Shown: positions 9,565 through 19,777 of the stretch, piece by piece
Numbering within the stretch: position 1 is the stretch's first letter
Layout of the letters: every line of letters begins with the position of its first letter
NCBI GenBank assembly: GCA_001304855.1
Contig: BBZN01000009.1
Coordinates: forward strand, 62,001 to 126,000
Direction: 5' to 3'
Source of the DNA: Clostridia bacterium UC5.1-1D2
GTDB taxonomy: Bacteria > Bacillota > Clostridia > Lachnospirales > Lachnospiraceae
DNA: 64,000 nt
Made by a program: the position numbers and the translations under genes
The notes under the pieces: model-generated
Databases searched by the model: none
What the model saw: the letters and a program-made list of their open reading frames with translations, nothing else
Told to the model about the DNA's origin: nothing

Positions 9565-11005
9565 TCACCCTACATATACAGGCGGTATCTTTCCTATCCA
9601 CGGTCTGGCGCGCTCCAGCTGGGCCGCCAGCGAGAGAACCGTCTGGTCATTGTCAATGGCGCCGTCCAGCTCAATTCCCAGAGGCATGTTGTCCTCCATC
9701 ATATACAGCGGAAGGGAGATAGAGGGGAGTCCTGCAATATTGGCCAAAGGGTTATACATGCATATTCCCTGCGAAGAACGGCCCACCCGGAAGCGGACAG
9801 TTCCGGATGAACCGCCCCGTTCAGCGTTCCCAGCCTCCGCCTCACCTTGCCTACGGCAGGGCTGACAATTATATCATAGCGCTCAAAAAATGTTCCAACC
9901 CTTCTGGCAGCCAGCCCCCAGCTCCGCCCTGGCCCGGAACACGTCCATTCCCGGCCGCTTTGCAGATTCCAGATAGGTTTTATACACCAATGGCTCCAGC
10001 GTGGTTTCGTCAACAGGCAGGCCTGTCTGTGCAGCCAGCTCTTCAATACTCACCGCTATCTCGTCGCACATGCTGGCAATGCGGGCCTCCTGATAGCTCT
10101 CACGGATCTCCGGGTAATCCTCCACGCACACATGGCCCAGAGAGCGCAGCAGCTCCACTGTCTCCAACACAGCCCCGGCGCATTCCGGGTCGGCAAATTC
10201 CTTCCCATAGGGGGTGCGCAGCATGTATGCAATCTTCAATTTTCCCGGCTCTCTCTCCACTGCTTCCCTGTAAGCCAAATCGTGGCTTGCAGACGTCCCG
10301 TAATATCCTGAATCGGGCCCCTCCACCGCATCCAGCATAGCAGCCGAGTCCCTCACAGAGCGGGTTAAAACAAAGCTCACAGAACCGCCCGGGTTCCATC
10401 CAAAAGGCCCTGTGGGCACACGGAACCGGGAGGGTTTAAATCCCACGATTCCACACATGGAGGCAGGGATCCGTATGGATCCGCCTCCGTCGCTTCCATG
10501 AGCCATCGGTACGGCCCCGGCCGCAACCAGGGCTGCGGAACCGCCGCTGGACTCCGGGAGAGAATTCCGTATTCCACGGATTTCTGGTGGGGCCGTTTCG
10601 GATCGTTTCAGTTGAGGAGTCGATACACAGCTCGGAGGTGGCAGCCGTAGCGGCTACAATAACGCCCGCCTTTTTCATCCTCTTAAACAGAGTGGAATCC
10701 TCCCCTGCATAGACTCCCTTTCCCGTAAGCCTGGTTCCCATAGTAGCCCGGATTCCGGCCGCCTCGCCGCCGCAGTCCTTAAGCACAAAGGGAACTCCGC
10801 AGAAGGGAGCTTCATAGTCAATTCCCTTGTCAATCTGCTTTAATCCGTAATCATATGTATAATCCACCACAGCATTTAGTCTGCCGTTGACCTGCCGGAG
10901 GGCTTCCAGGGCTGTATCCAGAGCCTCTTTTGGCGAGATTTCCTTCTGCCGTATCAGGGCGGCCAGGGCTGTGGCGTCTAATTTTGAGTATTCACTCAGC
11001 TTCAT
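9565..11005 (-). CDS. Amidase signature family enzyme 2 (frameshifted)
   Basis: This is the second amidase, about 480 residues, starting at 11005 (MKLSEYSKLDATALAALI) after AGGAGAAAAAAT. The catalytic Lys is in FVLKDCGGEA. A frameshift near 10550 destroys the expected GGSSGG stretch in the reading frame, but after correction the sequence continues AHGSDGGGSIRIPASMCG. Further frame changes occur near 9900 and 9790 before the C-terminal SLPLYMMEDNMPLGIELDG. The overall similarity to amidase 1, 70 bases downstream, points to tandem duplication followed by divergence of substrate range. It follows the two ATPase genes of the peptide transporter. The family is certain and the substrate is not. Confidence 0.83.
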
Positions 11006-11108
11006 ATTTTTTCTCCTGATTTAGTAACCGTTCAGACGGCGCATCTTCCTGGCCGGAAAACCGGTCAAGAAACATCGGATGTCCATCCGGTGTGAAACGT
11101 TACCCTGA

Positions 11109-12153
11109 TTATTCGTTCTGGTCAAATCCAACCATATCCGCTGTAAGCATTTTTTCTCTGGATACATCTGCAAAATGGCAGGCCACACAGTGCCCCGGCC
11201 CGATTTCACGCAATTGCGGCTCTTTCTCAAAGCAAATGGGCTGGCTCATCCAGCATCTGGACGCAAAACGGCAGACCGGCTTAGGGTCGATTGGGCTGGG
11301 AACATCGCCCTTCAGTACGATTCTTCTGACCTTTCTGTTTACATCCACCTTAGGAATGGCGGACAGAAGGGCAATCGAATAGGGGTGGCGGGTGTCTGCG
11401 AACAGTTCCTCTTTATCTGCAATCTCCACAATCTTTCCCAGATACATAACAGCAACCCTGTGGGAAATGTGCTTCACCACACTGAGGTCGTGGGAAATGA
11501 ACAGAAAGGACAGATCCATCTTCTTCTGCAGATCCATGAGAAGATTAATAATCTTTGCCTGAACCGATACATCCAGAGCCGACACCGGCTCGTCGCAGAC
11601 AATAAAATCAGGATTCAGGCTGAGGGCTCTTGCAATTCCCACCACCTGGCGTTTTCCCCCGTCCAGCTCATGGGGATACTGCATCAGCATATCTTTTGCT
11701 ATGCCGGTTACGTCGCATAGGGCATCGATTGTGCCATCCAGCATTTCCTTGGTGCAGGTTTTATGTATCTTGTAGGCTTCCGCCAGAATATCCTTAACTC
11801 TTTTTTTGGGATTCAGGGAAGAATAGGGGTCCTGGAATATAATCTGCATTTTTCTTCTCAGTTCCAGATCTTCCGCCCTGTTCTTTACTGCGAAAATATT
11901 CTTTCCGTTTACCAGGACCTGGCCGCTGGTGGCATTCTGCAGGCGCATGAGGACCGTACCTACAGTGCTTTTTCCGCAGCCGCTTTCTCCTACCAGTCCC
12001 AGGGTTTCTCCTTTTTTACGGTAAATTCACACCGTCAACTGCATGAAGCATTCCTTTTCCGGAAACCTTGAAGTGCTTTTTTAAATCTCTCACCTCAACC
12101 AGCGTATCTTTTTCCTCCATCTCTGACGGCTTTTTAATATCATTATCCAACAT
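11109..12153 (-). CDS. Oligopeptide/dipeptide ABC transporter ATPase, OppF-like (frameshifted)
   Basis: This is the second cytoplasmic ATPase of the Opp/Dpp-type importer, about 348 residues. The start at 12153 (MLDNDIKKPSEME) has GAGGAGGACTAA upstream. One T missing from a short run near 12025 breaks the frame just before Walker A. Corrected, it reads VNFTVKKGETLGLVGESGCG then KST. Walker B is FIVCDEPVSALD, and the C-terminal oligopeptide-binding-type zinc cluster CRFASRCWMSQPICF is present. The ABC signature is ELDGGKRQVVGIARAL, where most relatives have LSGGQRQ, an unusual serine-to-aspartate change. It lies between OppD and amidase 2. Confidence 0.87.
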
Positions 12154-12248
12154 TTAGTCCTCCTCGCTATGAGCACTTGGGGCGGGCGCAGTTTGGCCGC
12201 TTACGTGCGATGCATGTCACTGGCGCTTGGCGGGCCCAGTCCGGCCTC

Positions 12249-13271
12249 TTAGTGCAGTGACCCGCTATGGCTCCAGCAGGCAACGAAGTGATTGTCGTCT
12301 ATCTTTACCAGCTGCGGTATTGACTTGCTGCATTCTTCTGTGCACCCTTCACATCTGGGGCCAAAGCTGCATCCCTTGGGAAGCTTGTAGGGGTCTGCAA
12401 CCGCTCCTGGAATGGCAGTCAGGCGTTCTTTGTCGTCATCCAGCGTGGGAATCGCGCCCAAGAGCCCCTTTGTATAAGGATGCAGCGGATGGCTGAATAC
12501 CTCCTTCACGGAGCCGTACTCTATGATGGTTCCCGCGTACATGACTGCTACGTTTTTACAAAGTTCCGATATGATGCCCAGATTGTGGGTGATCATAAGA
12601 AGAGAGGTGGAAAACTTCTGTTCCAGGACCTTAATCAGCTCCAATATCTGAGCCTGGATGGTCACATCCAGTGCAGTCGTGGGCTCATCCGCTATGAGAA
12701 GCTCCGGATTGCAGGCAAGGGCTGCAGCGATACCGATTCTCTGCCGCATGCCGCCGCTGAACTGATGGGGATAATCCTTAATGCGGTCCGCCCGTATTCC
12801 CACCATCTCCATCAGCTTTCCCGCCTCCTTAAATGCCTCGGCGTTTTTCATTCCCTGATGCTTGCGGAGCACAAGCGCAAGCTGTTCCCCCACTGTGAAC
12901 ACAGGGTTCAGGGAGGTCAGGGGGTTCTGGAAAATCATAGATATCTTATCTCCCCGAATGCTCTGCATCTGGCGTTCAGAATACTCCGCCAGATTTTTTC
13001 CTTTATAAGTGATAACGCCGGACTTTATGTCTGCCGCAGTGGGAGAAAGCAGCCGTAATATGGACAGCGCGGTTGTGGTCTTGCCTGCCCCCGCCTCCCC
13101 CACCAGGCCCAGGGCTTCCCCTTTATGTATGGTCAGATTCAGATGGTTGATGGCCTGCTTTATACCCATCTCCGTCTTGAATTCAACGGTCAAATCCTCT
13201 ATTTTCAGAAGGACGTCCTTCTGTTCTTCTTTATCAGAAACAGCCTCAACTGATATTTTATTCTCATTCAT
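12249..13271 (-). CDS. Oligopeptide/dipeptide ABC transporter ATPase, OppD-like
   Basis: This is an intact ATPase of about 340 residues. The start is placed at 13271 ([12 protein letters not shown]) because CGGGGGAAAGCAT lies directly upstream. Walker A is [13 protein letters not shown], the Q-loop [15 protein letters not shown], the signature [15 protein letters not shown] and Walker [15 protein letters not shown], with the C-terminal cysteine cluster [14 protein letters not shown] typical of OppD/DppD. It energises the permease pair upstream. It overlaps or abuts the end of the OppC-like gene (stop at 13285), and 95 bases separate it from OppF. It is one of the few long genes here with no frameshift. 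Confidence 0.9.
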   Translation of the reverse strand: MNENKISVEAVSDKEEQKDVLLKIEDLTVEFKTEMGIKQAINHLNLTIHKGEALGLVGEAGAGKTTTALSILRLLSPTAADIKSGVITYKGKNLAEYSERQMQSIRGDKISMIFQNPLTSLNPVFTVGEQLALVLRKHQGMKNAEAFKEAGKLMEMVGIRADRIKDYPHQFSGGMRQRIGIAAALACNPELLIADEPTTALDVTIQAQILELIKVLEQKFSTSLLMITHNLGIISELCKNVAVMYAGTIIEYGSVKEVFSHPLHPYTKGLLGAIPTLDDDKERLTAIPGAVADPYKLPKGCSFGPRCEGCTEECSKSIPQLVKIDDNHFVACWSHSGSLH

Positions 13272-13284
13272 ATGCTTTCCCCCG

Positions 13285-14136
13285 CTATCTCGTTTGTCTC
13301 GGATCCAGAACATCCCGCAAGCCGTCTCCCAGGAAATTAAATCCCATAACAGCAATCATCAGGCCACGCCGGGAACAATCACCGTCCAGGCGCGATTGCC
13401 AGGAAGTCTTTTCCTGCCGCTATCATATTGCCCCAGGATGCAGTTGGAAGCTGGACGCCAGATACAGGTAACTGAGGCAGGATTCCACCAGAATCACGCT
13501 GCCGAAACAGTTGCTGCACACAATCAGAAGCGATGTGGTTACATTTGGAAGTATCTGCGTAAACATAATGTGGGTATTGGTTGCCCCCAAAGCCCTGGAG
13601 GCCTGGATAAACTCTCTGTCTCGGATGGACACCACCTCATTGCGGCAGACTCTGGCGAAGCTCATCCAGAAGCTGATGACCATTACCAGCAGCAGGTTAA
13701 AAATACTGGTTCCAAAGATAGCCATAACCACAACGCCCAGCGTCATAGTGGGAACGCACATACTCACCTCTGTAAACCGCATGATAATCACATCCAGCCA
13801 CCCGCCTCTGTAGCCTGCGATGATACCCAGAACCACGCCCGATACCAGCGACAGCATCGTTCCCAGCACAGCCACCTGCATGGAGGACTTTGCGCCTACA
13901 ATCATTCTGGAGAGGATATCTCTTCCCATGGAATCCGTACCCAGGATATACCCTTTCATGCCGTTGGAAAAGCCCTGGGGAGGCACCAGCCGGTCCGCAG
14001 TATGGTATTCATTGGGATCAAGAGGAGCAAGCTGGTCTGCAAAAACCGCTATAAAAACCAGCAACAACACAAGGGCAAGTCCAAACATAAACTGCTTGCT
14101 GTGCAAAAATCGTCGAAGTAATATTTTCTTCTGCAT
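13285..14136 (-). CDS. Peptide ABC transporter permease, OppC-like (frameshifted)
   Basis: This is an inner-membrane permease of about 285 residues, with TM1 at residues 15-35 (FGLALVLLLVFIAVFA). LGTDSMGRDILSRMIVGAKS and FVQASRALGATN-type EAA-loop sequence (REFIQASRALGATNTHIM) identify the DppC/OppC group. The start at 14136 (MQKKILLRRF) has AAGGAGGAAATG upstream. The C-terminus is scrambled by frameshifts between about 13365 and 13430; corrected, it continues WGNMIAAGKDFL, then WTVIVPG, then FNFLGDGLRDVLDP before the stop at 13285. It lies 10 bases after the OppB-like gene. Confidence 0.87.
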
Positions 14137-14146
14137 CATTTCCTCC

Positions 14147-15074
14147 TTACACTTCTTTGATACGCGGGTCAATAAATGTGATGGCGATATCAACCAGAAG
14201 ATTTACGATAGAGAACATGGCGGCGGTTACCACCAGAGAGGACTGCACCAGGGATAGTCGCGGTTGTTCACTGCGGTTACAAGCATGGTTCCGATACCGG
14301 GAATGGTAAATACCTGCTCGATGATTACCGCTCCGGCCAGCATGGTAGCCACTTCCAGGCCATAGATGGTTACTACGGGAATCAGGGAATTCTTAAGGGC
14401 ATATTTGGAATATACCTCCCACTTGGAAAGGCCCCTTGCATAGCGCAGGTGATGTAGTCCTCATTCAGAACGTCAATCATGCTGGAACGGGACATTCTGG
14501 CCAGTTGTGCGCAGAGCCGGTAACTCATGGCAATTACGGGCATGACCAGATAGGCCGGCTTGCTCAGGCCGTAATATCCCATGGAGGGCAGACATTTCAA
14601 CCACACGGAAAATATCAGAAGCAGCAGTACACAGACCCAAACCACCGACATAGACTGCAGAATTACCACAAAAAAGATCATCGAGAAGTCCAGACCGCTT
14701 CCTTTTGACACGCCTGCGGAGATTCCCATAGGAACGCTGATGATAAACACGATCACAGCCGAGATAATAGATACGCACAGCGTGGTGGGAAGCCTGTTCA
14801 TGATAATCTGGGCGCAGGGTTCATTGTACAGCGTGGAATGTCCAAGATTCCCGGTGACAAGTCCCTTAAAATAAATCCAGTACTGTACCAGATAGGGCTT
14901 ATCAAGTCCCAGTTCTGCTCTCAGAGCGGCCCTCTGAATATCGGTGGCCGTATCAGGAAGCATCGTAACAGTGGGGTCTCCGGGAGCGCATCGCATGAGC
15001 ACGAAGGCCATCACCGAAACCACCCATATAACTATCAGCATATAACCGATACGCTTCAGAATGGATTTTAACAT
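14147..15074 (-). CDS. Peptide ABC transporter permease, OppB-like (frameshifted)
   Basis: This is the partner membrane subunit, about 309 residues. The start at 15074 (MLKSILKRIGYMLIVIWVV) follows GAAAAGAGGAGAACAA. Typical OppB/DppB features are the N-terminal TM helix, APGDPTVTMLPDTATD, ELGLDKPYLVQYWIYFKGL and the EAA-loop region ARMSRSSMIDVLNEDYI. Frameshifts near 14425 and 14255 interrupt it. After correction the tail reads KYALKNSLIPVVTIYGLE, VIIEQVFTIPGIGTMLV and DIAITFIDPRIKEV, ending at 14147. It follows the binding-protein gene by about 100 bases. Confidence 0.87.
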
Positions 15075-15172
15075 TTGTTCTCCTCTTTTCTATAAGATGA
15101 GCGCCCACATTCATCGAATACAGGCGCTCTCACTACAGCTCACTGCCGGAAAGAGTCCGGCCTGCTAATCTC

Positions 15173-16773
15173 CTATTTTTCCCATACGCTCTCGTCTACA
15201 CGAATATGGCGGAAGTAGGGGCCTGCACATTTGGTTGCATTGACGCCCTCCAGGCCTTCGCGGATTATACAGTATTCATTGGGCGTGTATACTGCCAGAA
15301 CGGGACCGCACTCCTCGTAGACCGTCTTGGCTACGGACTTGAGCATTTCCTCTCTCGCTGCGGCGTCTGTGGTCTTGTAGGAATCGGTAATCAGATTGTT
15401 CAATTCCTCGTTCACATAGTAGCTGTGATGGCAGTCGTCTACAATACGCGGAATGATGTACAGGCTGTATGGATCGCCGTCGAATCCTCCCAGGGTAACA
15501 AAGAACAAATCATAGGCCGTAGGCTCCTGGCGGATAGCAACAAATTCCGCACTGTCACAGAGCTTTGTTGTAATATTAAATCCAACTGCCTTCAGGTTCT
15601 CCACAAATACCGCCATCACATCGTCGATGGAAGCCAAGTCGTTGCGTGTATAGATGGTAAGTTCTTCCCCGTTATAAGCAGTTTTAGACAGATATTCTTT
15701 TGCCTTCTCAGGGTTATACTCATAGCCTGGGATCGTCTCGTCAAATCCGGCCAGGATCGTAAGAACATACAGTTCATGGCTTCGCCGCCCCCTACCAGAT
15801 CCAGCATCGTATCCCGGTCAAGGGCATGGGCCACAGCCTTTCTGGCATTAATGTCATTAAAAATGGAATCCTCCGCACAGTCAAACTGAAGGTAATGCAT
15901 AACATCCGCCACATACTCAATCACTTCAATGCCCTTCTGGCCTTCCACCATAGGAAGCATATCCGGGCGCAGGGTGGAGGCAAAATCAATCTCCCCTGAG
16001 ATCATGCCGGAAACTTTTGCATTTTCCTGGGAAATGTACCAAACATAGAGCGTGTCTATATTGGAAACATTCTCCTTGTCCCAGTAATTCTCGTTGCGGC
16101 TGACCTTCAGGTACTGTCCGTCCACCCACTCCTCGTATTTCCATGGGCCGCTGCCGTTAATAATCTTCTCGGCAGACTGGAAATCATCCCCATATTTTTC
16201 AATATCCTCATCCGAGAGTATCCAGGTGTAGGACAGAGCCGTCTCAAATGTTGCAAAATACTGGGTGAGATGGAGCTTCACCGTATTGTCGTCCACATAC
16301 TCCGCTCCCTCCAGATAAGGCCATACGGCGGATACCAGAGCCAGAGTGTCCATATTCCGTTTCATAAACTCAAAGGTTGCCACTACGTCTTTTGCATTCA
16401 AATCTGTTCCGTCGTGGAACTTGACGCCCTCCACCAGATGGAGAATGGCTTCCGTCCCCTCCTCGTTCAGCTCGTAGGAGGTACAGATACAGGGAGTGTT
16501 GTTGCCTTCCCTGTCTCCGTAATACAGCGGATCAAAGACAAGATCCGAATAGAGGAACTCACAGCTGTTGTTGTTCGCATACACTTCCAGGTTAATCAAG
16601 GTTATTACGTCACTTACATTGACCACCCGGCCTTCCTCGGTCTTGGCGCTTTTAGCGGCGTCCGACGAGCCGTCTGCAGGCGCGCTTCCGGTTCCCGAAG
16701 TCCCTCCTGAGCCACAGCCAACCAGCGCAAGCGCCGTCAGCATACATACCAGTTTCTTAGACATTTTCTTCAT
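15173..16773 (-). CDS. Peptide-type ABC transporter binding lipoprotein, SBP_bac_5 family (frameshifted)
   Basis: This is a family-5 extracellular solute-binding lipoprotein, about 533 residues, the receptor of the Opp-type transporter. The start is at 16773 (MKKMSKKLVCMLTALAL), with GGAAGGA upstream; the lipobox is ALVGC. Family features include HLVEGVKFHDGTDLNAKDVV, VKLHLTQYFATFETALSYTW and INARKAVAHALDRDTML. One or more frameshifts near 15770 lead into the C-terminal domain, which ends HIRVDESVWEK. It is the first gene of a leftward operon of five transporter genes, two amidases and a C45 enzyme. That order suggests an acylated or amidated peptide-like ligand rather than a general oligopeptide. 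Confidence 0.87.
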
Positions 16774-16947
16774 GTATCCTTCCACCCTTCTTTTATATAG
16801 TAACCGGCCTCAGCGGTCCAGCTACAAGCGCACAAAACTATTCTGATTTTTAAAATGCCAACCCCATTCAGGCATCATAAAAAATTTGAATCCCCCCAAG
16901 CTCATCCTATTTTTTATTGCTATTTGCACAATTAAATATGTGGTTTC

Positions 16948-16976
16948 TTGGATAGTTTTATCACTTTTACTATAGT
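16948..16976 (+). promoter_or_regulatory. Promoter toward the LysR pair in a divergent control region
   Basis: TTGGAT (16948-16953) and TATAGT (16971-16976) have 17-base spacing and precede the first LysR gene by about 85 bases. The 289-base gap 16774-17062 separates the two divergent units, so the LysR proteins probably bind here to control both. I could not define a single T-N11-A site with confidence, nor a clear leftward promoter. Confidence 0.5.
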
Positions 16977-17062
16977 ATAATATATACACGGGCTTCCGTC
17001 CAATGAATTAAAGTCAATATTCTATAACCAAATTCAATATTATACCGGGGGGTGGATATAAA

Positions 17063-17985
17063 ATGCAGTACAAATCGCTTGAATACATGATTGCCCTTCA
17101 GGAGGAAGGCTTTCTCAGTTTAGCGGCCAAACGGCTGCATATCTCCCAGTCAACCCTGAGCCTCTACCTTCTGCGGCTGGAAGAAAGCTTTGGCACTTCC
17201 TTTTACGACAGGAAACTGCACCGCATGACTGAGGCGGGGGAATTTTATTGCGAGGGCGCAAGAAAAATACTCCTTCTGCATGAAAAGGCGGTGGAGGATA
17301 TGAAAACCCATGCAGACCGTAAATCCATTCATTTTGGGGTGGATATCTGTATCAGCGAGATTGCTCCCCTGCTTATCAGCCTTCTGCTGGAGGAAATGGC
17401 CGGGGCTATCCTCAAATTACGCTCCAGATATCCTTTCTCATGGAGACAAGGCTGAGAGATATGATTCAGCAGAAAAAGCTGGATTTGGCCTTCTCCTATT
17501 TTCAGCGAAGCGGAATTGACAACCTGGAACGCAGGGAAATCATGGCGGAACCCTTCCTGCTGGCTGCGCCGGAGGGCTTTCGCTTTCCTGCGGACAGGCC
17601 CTTTACCGCCTTTAACAAGCTTAAGTATATCGCCATGTTTAAGGATACCAGTATCCGCTGGGCCTGTGATGCGATTTTGTTTGCCCAGGGGATTAAACCT
17701 TATATCCAGGTGGAATCCGGGTCCTATACATTTACCCGGTCTCTGATGGAAACCGGACTCTATCTCACCATCATACCTGCCGGAGCGGCGGATCTCTTCT
17801 CCCGTTTTCAGCTCCTTCCCCTGGAACCTTCGGTGCAGGCGGTCAGCGGTTTTTATATGCTGAGGGAGGAGCGGGGGCTGCCCCATTATGAATTTCTAAT
17901 GGAACATTTTGAGCGTCTGCTCTCCCAACTGTATAGCGGGAATTCCCCCATCTGCTTCCCGGGAGGTGAAAAGGGTGAATCTTAA
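17063..17985 (+). CDS. LysR-family transcriptional regulator 1 (frameshifted)
   Basis: This is a LysR-type regulator of about 307 residues with an N-terminal winged helix. LEYMIALQEEGFLSLAAKRL and HISQSTLSLYLLRLEESFG carry the canonical LysR helix-turn-helix, followed by the F-YDRKLHRM-TEAGE wing. A missing T near 17433 (TTTC should be TTTTC) breaks the frame just after RSRYPF; corrected, it runs into LMETRLRDMIQQKKLDLAFS and a normal effector-binding domain. The start at 17063 lies after GGGGGGTGG. It overlaps the second LysR gene by 11 bases and is divergent from the peptide-transport/amidase operon, which is its likeliest target. Confidence 0.85.
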
Positions 17986-18857
17986 TAAGCTGGAGTATCT
18001 CATCGCAATATCAGAGGAGGGAAACCTGTCCAGGGCTGCAAAGAAGCTATATGTTTCCCAGCCCGCCCTCAGCAAAGCGCTGGCTTCTCTGGAACAGGAG
18101 CTGGGGATTGCTCTCATGGAACGGCGGTATGCCAGCCTGGTTCCTACACCGGAAGGGAGAATTTATATAGAGGCTGCAAGGAAAATGCTTGCCGTCAGAA
18201 ATGAAGTGAACGAGAAGATTGCGCAGTTCGCACAGAATAAAGTCTATCCTCCCGTAAGTTGGAATTAACAATTCCACTGCCATCGCAGAGATGATGCTTT
18301 TCATGGTGAATCAAATGCAGATAGAAATGCCCGTTTTCTTTGATGTGGACTCCGTGGAATGCACCAAGATGCTGCAGAAGGGGCAGCTGGATATTGCAAG
18401 TCTGAGCCTGCCTGCAGGGCTGCCGGACGATCTGGAATGTATCATGACGGAGCCGGATTCTCTGGTCATCGTAGTGCCCAATACTCCTGAGTTTGATTAT
18501 ATCAATCTGAAATATACGGATACCATCCCCATCACCGCCCTCAACGGGGTAAAGGCCATTCAGTGCAGGCCTGAAAGCGGACTGGGAATCATGACCTCCA
18601 GATATCTGGCAGAAAATGAAGTGCAGTTTCACTATGTGTGTTCTATCAGCGTGCTCAGCGCCATTATGCTGGCCATTGAAAGCGGGGCGGGCATTACGCT
18701 GATGCACAGGACCATTGCAAGAGAGAACGCCGCCTACAAGGTTTATACACCGGAGCCTGCAATGTATTACGTACATTACCTCTGTATACGGAAGGGGGTT
18801 GAGATTACGCCTAAGATGAGAAGAGTTTTGAAGGTTTTGTGGGGTTTGGAGATCTGA
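17975..18857 (+). CDS. LysR-family transcriptional regulator 2 (frameshifted)
   Basis: This is a second LysR regulator, about 294 residues, starting at GTG 17975 (NLNKLEYLIAISEEGNLS) with GGGAGGTGAAAAGG upstream. The start lies inside the end of regulator 1, so the two are probably translationally coupled. The DNA-binding helix is RAAKKLYVSQPALSKALASL. A frameshift near 18255 lies between the linker helix and the effector domain, which resumes at GINNSTAIAEMMLFMV. It is followed after 87 bases by a binding-protein gene on the same strand. Two adjacent LysR paralogues between two transport systems suggest that each may serve one side. The ligands are unknown. Confidence 0.85.
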
Positions 18858-18944
18858 TACGCCATTTTTCCCATTTTCATTCACCCCCTCCTGTCCCCCT
18901 AATAAACTACATTATAACCAAACCCTCACAAGGAGCAGGATTCA

Positions 18945-19683
18945 ATGAAAAGACTTATAAGCCTCATCCTGGCAGGAGCTATGACCGCCGCTGCCCTGAC
19001 CGGCTGCAAAAAAGCATCCGGCACACCGGATTCCGAACTAACGCCTCTGGTACTTAACGAGGTTGCCCACTCTATCTTCTATGCCCCCAGTACGCAGCCA
19101 TTGAACTGGGTTACTTTAAAGACGAAGGCATCGATCTGACTCTGGTAAACGGCGCCGGAGCCGACAAAGTAATGACAGCCCTTATCTCCGGGGACGCGCA
19201 GATCGGATTTATGGGATCCGAAGCCAGTATCTACGTATATCAGGAAGGTTCCCAGGACTATGCCGTAAACTTTGCGCAGCTGACCCAGCGGGCCGGAAAT
19301 TTCCTGGTGGGCCGCCAGCAGGAAGACAACTTTAAATGGGAAGAATTAAAGGGAAAAAAGGTATTGGGAGGACGCGCTGGCGGCATGCCTCAGATGGTAT
19401 TTGAGTATGTTCTTAAAAAACACGGCCTTGACCCCAAGACAGACCTGACGATTGACCAGAGCATTAACTTCGGCCTTACAGCCGCCGCATTACCAGCGAT
19501 GACGCCGACTACACAGTGGAGTTTGAGCCCTTTGCGACTACCCTTGAAAGCGAAGGAAGCGGATATGTAGTGGCTTCTCTCGGCACAGAATCCGGGTATG
19601 TTCCCTATACTGCTTACAGCGCAAAGAAAAGCTATATAGAAAAAATCCGGAACTGATCCAGAAATTCACCAATGCGATCCAGA
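18945..19683 (+). pseudogene. NMT1/SsuA-type ABC binding lipoprotein, 5' part, interrupted by a mobile element
   Basis: This is the N-terminal three quarters of a family-9/NMT1-type solute-binding lipoprotein. The start at 18945 follows AAGGAGCAGGATTCA; the signal peptide MKRLISLILAGAMTAAAL ends in lipobox LTGC. Three single-base frameshifts are present near 19087 (a C run of 5 that needs 6), 19492 (TT that needs TTT) and 19643 (an A run of 6 that needs 7). Corrected, the protein reads IELGYFKDEGIDLTLVNGAG and EFEPFATTLESEGSG. At KFTNAIQ (codons ending 19682) homology stops and MALNEGA-stop follows. The missing C-terminus lies at 30864-31133. The ligand class (thiamine precursor, sulfonate or similar) is not resolved. 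Confidence 0.88.
19677..19683. other. Left attachment site core (attL)
   Basis: ATCCAGA is shared with the right junction. To its left is host gene sequence (AATGCG); to its right is element sequence (TGGCATTGAACGAA), whose ATTGAAC arm mirrors GTTCAAT beside the right core. Confidence 0.8.
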
Positions 19684-19709
19684 TGGCATTGAACGAAGGA
19701 GCCTAAAAC

Positions 19710-19740
19710 GGCGCCGGCAAATCTGCCGGCGCCGCCGTCT
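19710..19740. terminator. Terminator at the left end of the element
   Basis: GGCGCCGGCA (19710-19719) and TGCCGGCGCC (19724-19733) form a perfect 10-bp stem with a 4-base loop. On the minus strand the hairpin is followed by GTTTTAGG, so it ends the leftward kinase operon that stops at 19778. On the plus strand GCCGTCTTT follows, so it may also shield the element from the host promoter. Confidence 0.8.
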
Positions 19741-19777
19741 TTATACATACAACGGATTTCACGTATACCGGATTCTG

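Noticed and set aside
13009-14121. A 370-codon open frame opposite the OppC/OppD genes
   Set aside because: The minus strand has certain ABC transporter genes here; the plus-strand frame is rich in His and Gln, as expected from antisense.
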